Source: Mycobacterium simulans (GTDB lineage: Bacteria > Actinomycetota > Actinomycetes > Mycobacteriales > Mycobacteriaceae). Taken from it: 64,000 bases of DNA. The stretch is from positions 979,869 to 1,043,868 of the forward strand of contig NZ_OCVX01000003.1 in NCBI RefSeq assembly GCF_900232995.1, written 5' to 3'. This document shows, in pieces, positions 9,025 to 16,873 of the stretch. The notes beneath the pieces were generated by a model that worked only from the letters and a program-made list of their open reading frames with translations, was not told the DNA's origin and ran no database searches. The translations under genes and the position numbers were made by a program. Positions within the stretch are counted from its first letter, which is position 1; each line of letters begins with the position of its first letter.

Positions 9025-9959
9025 TGCCGCTGCGCAATCGCTCGTAGCTGCGCGTCGAAGAATTCGTTCAGCTTCAGCCTTTGCGCACACGTGGTGAGCG
9101 CGCGCGCCACCGGGGATCCCGGCCCCGCCGCGTTGGTGGCAAGGGCGATTTGGACTTTCACGGGCGGGTCGACCAGCTCGACCGCACGGACCTCGCCGCT
9201 TGTCGCCGTCATCCACAACCAGGTGTGTGGCACAATACACGCCGAGTTGCCGGTTACCACCTGTGCAAACAGCGAAGCCACGGAGTCTGTCTCGACCTGG
9301 GGGCTGACCGTGATGGCGTGTTCGGCGAAAGCCGCGTCGATGACCTGCCGGTCCGTCATGTCCGGTGTGAGCAAGGCGAGGGGCAGTTGCGCGGCGTCCC
9401 GCCACCCCAGCGTCGACACACCGGGCGGCAACATGTCCGCCGGCGACAGCAGCACGAAATGCTCTTCATACAGCGGAACTAGATCCACGTCGATCGAGTC
9501 CTCGGGCACGGGATGCACCATGACAGCGTCGAGTTCGAAGTCGCGCAGCCGTCGGTACAACTCGGTGGTTGCCAACCGAGAACTGATGTGCACCTTTGCC
9601 AATGGATGTGCCGAACAGAAGGCCTCCAGCACTAGCGACGCCGTCGTCGAGGCGGTCGGAACCGTCCCCAGCCGAAGCGTCCCGGTGATCCCGGACCGCA
9701 CGGCGTCCACCTCGGCCTTGAACGCATCGTGCTCGGCGAGAATCCGCTTGGCCCACACCACCAGCCGCTCCCCCTCGGGAGTGAGGCCCTCGAAGCTGCG
9801 CCCGCGGTTGATCAGGGTGACGTTGAGTTCGCGTTCCAGCTTGGCAATCGCCGACGACAACGCGGGTTGCGACACATAGCACTTCTCGGCGGCCCGGGCG
9901 AAGTGCCGCTCCTGGGCGACGGCAACGAAGTACTCCAGCTGACGGAACAGCATCCGCAC
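9021..9959 (-). CDS. oxyS: LysR-family transcriptional regulator OxyS
   Basis: A 312-residue LysR regulator. The N-terminal winged helix-turn-helix reads MRMLFRQLEYFVAVAQERHFARAA with the recognition helix around VSQPALSSAIAKLER. The effector domain spans about residues 90-300. Its M. tuberculosis counterpart (Rv0117) was named for its similarity to oxidative-stress regulators. It is convergent with oxcA, sharing a 4-bp stop overlap, and divergent from ldtA over about 230 bp. Cys content in the effector domain is low and no clear OxyR redox Cys pair is evident, so a ligand-responsive rather than redox role is possible. Control of the neighbouring oxalate genes is plausible but unproven. Confidence 0.9.
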   Translation of the reverse strand: MRMLFRQLEYFVAVAQERHFARAAEKCYVSQPALSSAIAKLERELNVTLINRGRSFEGLTPEGERLVVWAKRILAEHDAFKAEVDAVRSGITGTLRLGTVPTASTTASLVLEAFCSAHPLAKVHISSRLATTELYRRLRDFELDAVMVHPVPEDSIDVDLVPLYEEHFVLLSPADMLPPGVSTLGWRDAAQLPLALLTPDMTDRQVIDAAFAEHAITVSPQVETDSVASLFAQVVTGNSACIVPHTWLWMTATSGEVRAVELVDPPVKVQIALATNAAGPGSPVARALTTCAQRLKLNEFFDAQLRAIAQRH

Positions 9960-10188
9960 CTCCCCGGCATTCGGGTACCGATCTCGCTGAGGTTAACGTG
10001 TCGCCAACGGCTCGGCAACGACTTGGTTTGCAATGACTTTCGACCAAGCGCGCGGCAGGCGCACCCGGCTACCATGGCGACCAAGCTAAGCCGGGTCGCT
10101 GGCTAGCATTGTTTGCTGCGACACCTAACGGGTAGACAGACACTAGGATGCCATTGTGTTGATCGCACCATCTCGAAGGGTGGACGCT

Positions 10189-10944
10189 ATGCCTCGAGCT
10201 GTACGTTATCTATTCGTTATGGTGGCGATTACGGTAATGGCCGTGGCAGTGTCCGGTAATCCCGCTACCGGCGCTGTGCCGGTGCCCACGCCGGCCCCCG
10301 GCGTCGCTTCGATTTTGCCGGCCAATGGCACGGTGGTGGGCGTGGCACACCCGGTGGTGGTGACATTCACCGCACCCGTGACCAATCGTCGCGCCGTCGA
10401 GCGGAGGATCCGCGTCATCTCGCCGAACAACATGACCGGACACTTCGAATGGGTCAATAGCAATGTCGTTCAGTGGGTTCCGGACCACTATTGGCCGGCC
10501 CACACCCATGTCTCGGTCGGTGTACAGGAACTGACTGAAGGCTTCGAGACCGGCGACCAGTTGCTTGGTGTTGCCAGCGTCTCCGCACACACCTTTACCG
10601 TCAGCAGGAACGGGGAAGTGCTGCGCACAATGCCTGCGTCGTTGGGCAAGCCGAGCCGCCCGACGCCGATCGGTAGCTTCAACGCGATGTCCAAGGAACG
10701 CACCGTCGTGATGGACTCGCGGACCATCGGCATCCCGCTGAATTCCCCCGACGGGTACCTGATCACCGCCTCGTACGCGGTCCGCGTCACCTCGAGCGGC
10801 GTATACGTGCACTCGGCCCCGTGGTCGGTGAATTCGCAAGGCTACGCCAACGTCAGCCATGGGTGCATCAATCTGAGCCCCGACAACGCCGCGTGGTACT
10901 TCAACGCCGTCACTATCGGCGATCCCATCCAGGTGATCGGCTGA
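10189..10944 (+). CDS. ldtA: L,D-transpeptidase LdtA (LdtMt1-type)
   Basis: A 251-residue exported enzyme that makes 3-3 peptidoglycan cross-links. The ATG at 10189 follows AAGGG eight bases upstream and gives exactly the 251 residues of LdtMt1; a GTG at 10156 is a less likely start. It has an N-terminal signal/anchor (about residues 6-27), an immunoglobulin-like domain with VASILPANGTVVGVAHPVVVTF and ERRIRVISPNN, then the YkuD catalytic domain with HSAPWSVNSQGYANVSHGCINLSP. That segment holds the catalytic Cys in the SHGCINL motif and the conserved His residues. Near-identical to Rv0116c from memory. It is divergent from oxyS and convergent with the transporter gene, separated by a foldback sequence. 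Confidence 0.96.
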   Translation: MPRAVRYLFVMVAITVMAVAVSGNPATGAVPVPTPAPGVASILPANGTVVGVAHPVVVTFTAPVTNRRAVERRIRVISPNNMTGHFEWVNSNVVQWVPDHYWPAHTHVSVGVQELTEGFETGDQLLGVASVSAHTFTVSRNGEVLRTMPASLGKPSRPTPIGSFNAMSKERTVVMDSRTIGIPLNSPDGYLITASYAVRVTSSGVYVHSAPWSVNSQGYANVSHGCINLSPDNAAWYFNAVTIGDPIQVIG

Positions 10945-10990
10945 CCGCAGTCGTGCTCCGGTCGTGGCGACGGTCACACCAATCTCTGCC

Positions 10991-11046
10991 GAGCAGACGC
11001 AAAAGCCCCCAAAACCGTGCCAAAAAGGGTGGTTTTGCGTCTGCTC
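10991..11046. terminator. 56-bp perfect foldback between convergent genes
   Basis: GAGCAGACGCAAAA (10991-11004) is perfectly complementary to TTTTGCGTCTGCTC (11033-11046), with a 28-base loop. It sits between ldtA and the convergent transporter gene, so it could stop transcription from both sides. I recall sequences beginning GAGCAGACGCAAAA as dispersed repeats in mycobacterial intergenic DNA. Confidence 0.55.
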
Positions 11047-11066
11047 GCGCAGGTGAGCCGAGCGGT

Positions 11067-12743
11067 TCAGGACATGCCGGCCTCGACGATCTTGATGACG
11101 ACCAGCCCAACGGCTAGGGCGAGATAGCCGCGCAGCGTGAATAGACCCGCTCGACGCGCTGGCGACATCACGGGACGGTCCAGGGTGGTCAGGTCAGGGG
11201 TGTACCAGTTCGCCCGGTCCTGTTCGCGAAGAGCACGCCGCTCGGCGCGCGTCAGCAGCGGTGTGTGGTCGCCCCGGCGACCCGCGATGATCATCGCGGC
11301 GCCGCCAATCACACCGGTCAATGCGCCGGCCACCAGCCCAATCTCAATGGCGGCCGTCGACAGGTTCGGAAAGAACGTCGTCGCAGTCAGCGCTAGCGAC
11401 AACAGCACCAAGGACCACACGATCGTCCAAGCAACAACGTTCTGCCGCACCGTGTTAGACCATGGGCCCATGACCGCGCGGTCGTTGCAAAGCAGAACCA
11501 GGAACACCGTCGCGGACGGCAACAGCACACCGGCGAGCGCTTGCACGCCTTGGGTCACCAACCCGAGGACGTGGTCGGGGCTGAACGCGATGGCGGCCGA
11601 AATCGCAAGGAGGGCGGCGTAGCCACCGTAGAACAAGGGAGCTTCGCCGATCTTCCAATGCAGTGAGTGCCGCCTGCCCAGTGCATCACCAACGGCGTAG
11701 GTGGTGGCCAGTCCGATAGCGTTCGCTCCGATCAACGATGCATCCAGCAGGATTATCGCGAACAGCGCCCCCACTGTGCTGCCGAGGTGGTTGGCCAGAC
11801 CGGTAGCGACGGCTCCCGCGTCGGTGAAGTTTCCAGCGTCGGTGGTGCCGGCTAACCCGAACGCGCTGACCGCCATGAGCGCGGTGGCCCCGACCATTAC
11901 TACCACGATGCCGAGGATCAAATCGGCTCGTGCGTATGGAATCCAGCGCGTGGTGATGCGCTTGTCCACCACGTTGGACTGCTGGAAGAACAGCTGCCAC
12001 GGGGCAACCGTGGTGCCCACGATCGCCACGATCAACAGCAGCACGGTGGAGTTGAGCCCGTTGGGGAACTGCGGCATCAACCCCCCGACGGTCCCTTTCC
12101 ACGTCGGATGCACCAGCAGCGTCATTGGGACGATTACCACGTTCACCCCAATCAGCAGGAACATCAGCCTTTCCCACCGCCGGAACGAGCCCCCGGCAAC
12201 CACAGCGAACAACAACACGGCAGCGGCTGGGATCGCAATGATCTTCGGGCATCCCAAGAACCCCAATGCCATTGATACGCCGATGAATTCGGTGACTATC
12301 GTCAATGCGTTGAGCAGCAACAGATCACCGACGCTGAAGGCGCCCCAGAACTTGCCGAATCGCTCAAATATCAGACGCGCGTGCCCAACTCGAGTGACTG
12401 CACCCAACCGCAACACCATTTCCTGATTGACATACAACACCGGAATGAGCAATGTCAGCGTCCATAGCAGGGCCATCCCGTAGTTCTGTCCAGCCTGTGC
12501 GTAGGTCGCGACGCCACCGGCATCGTTGTCGCCGACCATCACGATCAGGCCCGGCCCAATGATGACCAGCAGTGTCCGCAGCCGTTGCCAACGTCCGCTG
12601 ATCGCGCCGGTGTCGTCGCGGCTGATGCGGCCGAACGCGCCGACGATGTCGCCGGCGTGCGCCGCGTCCAGCACCGGTTGACCGGATAGAGGCGTGGTAG
12701 GCGTCGGCAAGCCACCACGAAGCTGGGTGGAAATTGAGGTCAT
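11067..12743 (-). CDS. NRAMP-related divalent cation transporter, probably Mg2+ type
   Basis: A 558-residue polytopic protein of the SLC11/NRAMP fold, with about 11 hydrophobic segments from residue 57 on and soluble N- and C-terminal tails. Canonical NRAMP Mn2+/Fe2+ carriers have DPGN in TM1 and a Met-Pro-His in TM6. Here TM1 reads GDNDAGG (Asp72, Asn73, Asp74) and TM6 reads VAPWQLFF (Ala247-Pro248-Trp249), so the metal-coordinating Met is Ala. Loss of that Met is the feature described for NRAMP-related magnesium transporters. The leader contains an M-box, the Mg2+ riboswitch class, which independently supports Mg2+. It should not be called MntH without testing. A hairpin and a 62-residue ORF separate it from the riboswitch. 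Confidence 0.82.
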   Translation of the reverse strand: MTSISTQLRGGLPTPTTPLSGQPVLDAAHAGDIVGAFGRISRDDTGAISGRWQRLRTLLVIIGPGLIVMVGDNDAGGVATYAQAGQNYGMALLWTLTLLIPVLYVNQEMVLRLGAVTRVGHARLIFERFGKFWGAFSVGDLLLLNALTIVTEFIGVSMALGFLGCPKIIAIPAAAVLLFAVVAGGSFRRWERLMFLLIGVNVVIVPMTLLVHPTWKGTVGGLMPQFPNGLNSTVLLLIVAIVGTTVAPWQLFFQQSNVVDKRITTRWIPYARADLILGIVVVMVGATALMAVSAFGLAGTTDAGNFTDAGAVATGLANHLGSTVGALFAIILLDASLIGANAIGLATTYAVGDALGRRHSLHWKIGEAPLFYGGYAALLAISAAIAFSPDHVLGLVTQGVQALAGVLLPSATVFLVLLCNDRAVMGPWSNTVRQNVVAWTIVWSLVLLSLALTATTFFPNLSTAAIEIGLVAGALTGVIGGAAMIIAGRRGDHTPLLTRAERRALREQDRANWYTPDLTTLDRPVMSPARRAGLFTLRGYLALAVGLVVIKIVEAGMS

Positions 12744-12775
12744 TGGATTCTCGCTATCTCAACGAGGGAGGGGAC

Positions 12776-12806
12776 AGCGGCGGGCGCGGGGCAAGCGCCC
12801 GCCGCT
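12776..12806 (-). other. Strong hairpin between small ORF and transporter
   Basis: AGCGGCGGGCGC (12776-12787) and GCGCCCGCCGCT (12795-12806) pair perfectly over 12 bp with a 7-base loop. No T-run follows on the transcribed strand. It lies between the 62-residue ORF and the transporter start, so it may attenuate or stabilise the transporter part of the message. Confidence 0.55.
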
Positions 12807-12847
12807 GAGTTGATGGCGGCGAAATGAATCGCGTTCGTTGTGCCGCG

Positions 12848-13036
12848 CTAGGCGGCGAGCACCGCGATCGGTGTCATTGCCACGTACCGATCGGCCCGGT
12901 CCTGCGCCGTCATGTCAAGCGATACGCGCAACTTGTCGGTCAACCGACGACGTATCCGCTGCAGCATCGATTCCCGCCCATTCCTTACACGGATAACACG
13001 GTGTGCAGCAATAAAATTCATGGTCATTGTGGTCAT
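12848..13036 (-). CDS. Small protein (62 aa) between M-box and transporter
   Basis: An ATG at 13036 follows CAGGAG by eight bases, a better context than the Met 24 bp upstream. The product is 62 residues and basic in the middle, with VIRVRNGRESMLQRIRRRLTDK then LRVSLDMTAQDRADRYVAM. It resembles a structured helical protein rather than a random frame: it has no premature stop, mycobacterial codon use, and a Shine-Dalgarno sequence. It follows the M-box terminator and precedes the Mg2+-type transporter, so it should be expressed when Mg2+ is low. In M. tuberculosis an M-box is known upstream of the short protein Rv1535; whether this is a relative cannot be decided here. The function is unknown; a Mg2+-stress microprotein or leader peptide are both possible. 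Confidence 0.6.
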   Translation of the reverse strand: MTTMTMNFIAAHRVIRVRNGRESMLQRIRRRLTDKLRVSLDMTAQDRADRYVAMTPIAVLAA

Positions 13037-13243
13037 GGTCGTCTCCTGCCGGAGGCCCAACCCGGCATGCGTGCGTCATTCCTGCGCGCCAAAACGCGCT
13101 CAGGCAAAGGAAAGAATGCCGGAACCGGATCGGGACAAGACGGATTTGGGATAGGGACTATCACTAGGACTCATCTCGCCCTCACCTCCTCTCGGCCAGG
13201 ACACACGCGGGTGCCACCACAGTCACTGCACGATAGGGATCCG

Positions 13244-13277
13244 AAAAGGGGGCGAAACGCCCGGCGGTCAACCGCCG
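13244..13277 (-). terminator. Intrinsic terminator of the M-box expression platform
   Basis: On the minus strand CGGCGG-TTGA-CCGCCG (13277-13262) is followed by a second hairpin GGGCG-TTT-CGCCC (13262-13250), then CC and TTTT (13247-13244). It lies directly after the closing P1 strand of the M-box (13283-13278), the usual position of a Mg2+-controlled terminator. Confidence 0.6.
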
Positions 13278-13447
13278 AACACCCCACTCGACGGAGCTTC
13301 GGCACTGCACGGCGTATCCAGACCATCGTCCGGAAGCCACTTGGGCTCAACCCTTAGGCCGGGAAGAGCTGTCCTGACCCGGGGCGTCTCTCGACGTTCG
13401 GGGTCAGTGGCCTGTGTCCATGCAGACGCCTCACCTACCGAGGTGTT
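13278..13447 (-). promoter_or_regulatory. M-box (ykoK-type) magnesium riboswitch
   Basis: Read on the minus strand the leader contains, in order, the M-box signature blocks: TCGGTAGGTGAGGC near the 5' end, then GCATGGACACAGGC, CACTGACCCCGAACGTC, GAGAGACGCC followed by GGGTCAGGACAG, and the 3' block ATACGCCGTGCAGTGCCGAAG then CTCCGTCGAG. The ends pair: AACACC (13447-13442) with GGTGTT (13283-13278), plus CTCG with CGAG, forming P1. This order and spacing match the B. subtilis ykoK/mgtE leader as I remember it. M-boxes fold when Mg2+ is plentiful and usually switch genes off. It controls the 62-residue ORF and the NRAMP-related transporter. It lies divergent to the methyltransferase at 13507. 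Confidence 0.88.
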
Positions 13448-13506
13448 TGCGGGTTCCATGCTTACACCCAAAGCTCGCGCACGTCAAACTCGCCTACCCT
13501 CAAAGC

Positions 13507-14172
13507 ATGGCCACAACGTTGCAGAGTCACAGCGTCGCAGCGGCACTCGCCCGGATGTATGCCGAGACGAAGAACCAGATGCCAAAGTTGCGCGAGATAC
13601 ACGGCGAACTCGAACGGCTATCGGCAGCAACCTCACAGGAACGGGCCGACGCACTGAGCGAGTTCTACATCCCGGTGACCCCCGAAGCCGGCCAACTGCT
13701 GTATGCGCTGGTTCGGGCAACTCGTCCTACGACGGTCGTCGAATTCGGGATGTCCTTCGGTATCTCCGCGATCCATTTGGCTTCGGCCGTGCGCGACAAC
13801 GGCAACGGCCGGGTGGTGACCACCGAGCTCAGCGGAGCCAAGATCGCCGCCGCGAAGCGGACATTCGGCGAAACCGGGCTGGACGATCTGATCACCATCC
13901 TGGAAGGCGATGCGCTTTCCACGTTGGCGAACCTGGACGGTCCGGTCAATTTCGTGCTGCTCGACGGTTGGAAGGACCTGTACCTACCTGTCATCAAGCT
14001 GCTGGAGCCGCGATTGTCGCCTGGTGCGTTGATCGTCGCGGACAACGCCGAGGCTGCCGATACACGGTCCTACCTGGACTACGTGCGTAGCCCCGATAAC
14101 GGCTACGTGAGTTTCAACTTCCCCGCCAGACAAAGCGACAGCATGGAACTCAGCTGCTGGGCAAGCATTTAA
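13507..14172 (+). CDS. SAM-dependent O-methyltransferase-like protein
   Basis: A 221-residue class I methyltransferase of the Methyltransf_24/O-methyltransferase type. Motif I is VVEFGMSFGISAIHLASAV, with the acidic end of strand 2 at TTELS. FVLLDGWKDLYLPVIKLLEPRL and LIVADNAEAADTRSYLDYVR give the later motifs; this DNAE region carries the metal-binding Asp-Asn of cation-dependent O-methyltransferases. The start at 13507 (MATTLQSHSVAAALARMYAETKN) is preferred over a longer frame that would run into the divergent M-box leader. The acceptor substrate is unknown. It is followed by a 103-bp repeat, then the convergent acyltransferase gene. Confidence 0.83.
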   Translation: MATTLQSHSVAAALARMYAETKNQMPKLREIHGELERLSAATSQERADALSEFYIPVTPEAGQLLYALVRATRPTTVVEFGMSFGISAIHLASAVRDNGNGRVVTTELSGAKIAAAKRTFGETGLDDLITILEGDALSTLANLDGPVNFVLLDGWKDLYLPVIKLLEPRLSPGALIVADNAEAADTRSYLDYVRSPDNGYVSFNFPARQSDSMELSCWASI

Positions 14173-14209
14173 CCCGAGTTTCGTCAGGCTGGTGTGCATT
14201 AGGCGAGTC

Positions 14210-14312
14210 GATCCAGTGTGAATCGTAGGGCATTGATCGTGAATTCTGGGCGCGAAAACCGACCGGATCCCGACCTGCACGCACGCTGAAAGCCCTAAGT
14301 TCACACTCGATC
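14210..14312 (-). repeat. 103-bp foldback repeat, copy 1
   Basis: The ends GATCCAGTGTGAA (14210-14222) and TTCACACTCGATC (14300-14312) are inverted repeats with one mismatch. On the minus strand this element aligns without gaps to 60838-60940, at an estimated 80-85% identity, including GGGATCCGG and TTTTCGCGCCCAGAATTCAC. It lies between two convergent genes. It resembles a small non-autonomous or terminator-like repeat. Confidence 0.8.
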
Positions 14313-14339
14313 TCGAGACGCCATAAAGGTCAGGTTCAA

Positions 14340-16355
14340 CTACCGCAGCGATTCTTCGAGCCACGGGAGTAGCCATTTCGCGCCCTCCGGCGTGAGGTGA
14401 ACCCCGTCACTGCGCACCTTGATGCCGTCGACCTTAGCGGTGTAAACACCGTCCGGGCATAGCTTTTTGTTCAGATCGATGATCCCGACATTGGGATGTT
14501 CGCCAACCGCGTTGCGCAACATGGTGTTCCACTGGTTCACCCGATCGGGTTGATCTTCTGGGTACAAGCGGCCGTCCGGCTTCTCACCACCCCGGCTGTA
14601 GGGCACGGTAGCGACCATCACTCGAACACCGGTGGAGCCCACGATATTCAACGCTCGATGCAGCTCGAAGTTGAGGTATGCATCGAAGGTTGGGTCGCCG
14701 ATGTGGGTCCACTTTCCTTCGTTGACCCGATCCACCGTCTCCCAGCGACCGATGATGAGTAGCGCGACGTCCGGCCCGTCCTGGCCGATCTGGGTGGACC
14801 ATCGGCCGGGCCAGGTATCACATTCCGCTCTCTGTTCCAGGGTTTGTCCGATGTAGCGATATGGCGTGCCGCGCACCAGGCTGCAGCCGATGACGGTGTG
14901 ATCGATGAACCTGAATCCGGGTGTCGGCGGTAGGTAATGCATCAACGTCCACCCGATCGAGTCGCCGAATACCGAAACGGTGAACGGCTGGTTGGGGTCT
15001 CGCGGCCCGGGAGCCGGCCCTGGCTGACCCGGCGGTGATGGGGACACCGCGGCTACCGCGGACACGCCGGGCGGAAGGCCGACCTCGTGAAGCCCCGGAC
15101 CGGTGCCGACGGGGACCACCAGCATCGTCGCCGCGGCAGCGGTCGCAACTGTAGCCGCCGCTAGCGGCAGCAGCGGCACACGTTCCGGTCGCCAGCGCCG
15201 GATCGGTTGTTCGATCAGCCACCACGACGCAAAGGCCACCGCCACGGTGACTGCGCACCGGGCACCGAACAATGCCAGGCCGGTCCACCCGGTGCGTTCA
15301 CCGTTGAGCGCCAGGAAGATTGGCCAGTGCCATAGGTAAACGCCGTACGAGATGGTGCCCAGCCACACCAACGGGCGCCAGGCCAGGATCCGGGCCACCA
15401 GCCCGCGCTGCTCCATTGCGACCGGTGCGACGACGAGGATGGCGGCAATCGCCACCACGATCAGCAGACCACGGCGGAACTCACCGGCGCTTCCTGTTGC
15501 ATAGTGAGTGACCGCCGCCAACCCAGCCAGGCCGACGACCGGCAGCAGACGCGCGATCCGCCGCGCCCACCGGGTCCGGATCAGACACCAACCCCGATTC
15601 AGTGACGGCCAATCCCGAACCAGCAGAGCCGATGCCGCGGCGCCGACCAACAATGCCTGGGCACGGGTATCGGTGCCGAAATAGATACGATCTCGTGTGG
15701 TGTCTGAAGTGAAGACCACGGCGGCCGCGGCTGAGGCTATCGCGCCGAGGGTGGCGATAACAAAGGTTGTGAATCGAACGTGGCCCACGGTGGTCTTGGC
15801 GAAGTAGCGCTTGGCCCGCGCCGCCAGCAATAGGGTGACCGCGATCAGCAGCAGTGGCCAGACAAAGTAGTACTGCTCCTCGACACCCAGCGACCAGGTG
15901 TGCTGCAGGGGTGAGGGGGGAGCGCCCTGGGTGAAGTAGTCGGTCTTCTGTACCACAAAGCGCCAGTTGGCAATCCACAGGAATGCGGCGATCGCGTCGC
16001 TTCGTAACCCGGTAAGGGCTTGGTAGGGAAGCAGTTCGCGCGCCGCAGCGACGATGAGCACCATCAACACCAGCGCCGGAAGCAGTCGGCGCGCACGACG
16101 AATCCAGAACCCGGTCAGGTCGATGCGACCGGTGCGGCCGAGCTCGTCGAGCAATAACGACGTGATCAGGAATCCGCTGAGGACGAAGAAGATGTCGACG
16201 CCGATGAAGCCGCCGTTCACACCCGGGATGCCTCCGTGGCCAACAAGAACCAGCGCGACGGCTATCGCACGAAGGCCATTCAGCGCGGGAATGCCACTGC
16301 GTCGCTCCGGCTGATCCCAGATCGCCAGCCGACCAACACGGCGCACCGGGGCCAC
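14340..16355 (-). CDS. Membrane acyltransferase 3 with C-terminal SGNH domain (Rv0111-like)
   Basis: A 671-residue OafA-type acyltransferase. The N-terminal acyltransferase_3 domain (about residues 20-390) has some ten membrane segments and the hallmarks GLRAIAVALVLVGHGG (catalytic His), FFVLSGFLIT, FWIRRARRLLP and HTWSLGVEEQYY. A Pro/Gly-rich periplasmic linker (about 430-460) leads to an SGNH-hydrolase domain starting VSVFGDSIGWTL and ending with the Asp/His block SDGVHLTPEGAKWL. Such proteins transfer acetyl or succinyl groups to cell-envelope glycans. The start used is a GTG at 16355. In M. tuberculosis the counterpart (Rv0111) neighbours the rhomboid Rv0110, but here about 23 kb of accessory genes separate them. 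Confidence 0.88.
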   Translation of the reverse strand: MAPVRRVGRLAIWDQPERRSGIPALNGLRAIAVALVLVGHGGIPGVNGGFIGVDIFFVLSGFLITSLLLDELGRTGRIDLTGFWIRRARRLLPALVLMVLIVAAARELLPYQALTGLRSDAIAAFLWIANWRFVVQKTDYFTQGAPPSPLQHTWSLGVEEQYYFVWPLLLIAVTLLLAARAKRYFAKTTVGHVRFTTFVIATLGAIASAAAAVVFTSDTTRDRIYFGTDTRAQALLVGAAASALLVRDWPSLNRGWCLIRTRWARRIARLLPVVGLAGLAAVTHYATGSAGEFRRGLLIVVAIAAILVVAPVAMEQRGLVARILAWRPLVWLGTISYGVYLWHWPIFLALNGERTGWTGLALFGARCAVTVAVAFASWWLIEQPIRRWRPERVPLLPLAAATVATAAAATMLVVPVGTGPGLHEVGLPPGVSAVAAVSPSPPGQPGPAPGPRDPNQPFTVSVFGDSIGWTLMHYLPPTPGFRFIDHTVIGCSLVRGTPYRYIGQTLEQRAECDTWPGRWSTQIGQDGPDVALLIIGRWETVDRVNEGKWTHIGDPTFDAYLNFELHRALNIVGSTGVRVMVATVPYSRGGEKPDGRLYPEDQPDRVNQWNTMLRNAVGEHPNVGIIDLNKKLCPDGVYTAKVDGIKVRSDGVHLTPEGAKWLLPWLEESLR

Positions 16356-16548
16356 CCATCGGGGCCGCCTAGCAGAACGCGCCGGTGCGGGGTGCTTCCC
16401 GCCCGGCTCAGTGCTCGCTGTTAGCGCGCTCCGACCACGTTGTCGCCCGGCGCCGTAGTTGCCGCCAATACGTCGTTGCCCCTCCTCTTGACCTCAGCAA
16501 GCTTAGAGGCGGCAACGACGGATCAGCGGACGACACGCTCAGCCGGGC

Positions 16549-16760
16549 CTACCGTCCGTGGTCGTCTTCGTCGACGAGCAGATGTTTTTCTGGATGGTGA
16601 ATGTTGGTCCGGGCCTGCCCGTAGTCCAGATGGGCAAGTGGTAACCATTCCGTGGTGCCGTCTTTACGTTTTCGCGTTTGCCAGCCGCCGGATATGGCCA
16701 GTTTGTGGTGCGGGCCGGAGCTTTGGGTCAGTTCGTCGATATTCACTACTTCCAGAGTGG
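16549..16760 (-). pseudogene. Remnant of a REP13E12-family DUF222/HNH endonuclease (C-terminus only)
   Basis: A minus-strand frame of about 65 residues ending at 16549 matches the end of 13E12-repeat proteins: CGPHH becomes SGPHH, then GGWQTRKRKDGTTEWLPLAHLD and YGQARTNIHHPEKHL. The DUF222 body and the HNH core before it are missing, and upstream sequence is unrelated. The rest of 16356-16873 shows no credible gene. This is a relic of a mobile or repeat element at the boundary between backbone (acyltransferase) and accessory DNA. Confidence 0.72.
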
Positions 16761-16873
16761 CGCTTTCTCGGTGGACGATCTGATCTGAGAACCCCCGGAT
16801 GCGGCGCGGTTAGTTGGTCGCTGAATAGGCGCGACAACTTGGTCCAGCCTTGACAGGTAAAATCGGCTCTCAG

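Noticed and set aside
9995..10060. CTTGGT/ACCAAG inverted arms in the oxyS-ldtA region
   Set aside because: Six-base arms with a 15-base loop are expected by chance; not listed as a site.
16440..16853. 137-residue plus-strand frame
   Set aside because: It covers the 13E12 remnant in antisense; no family features.
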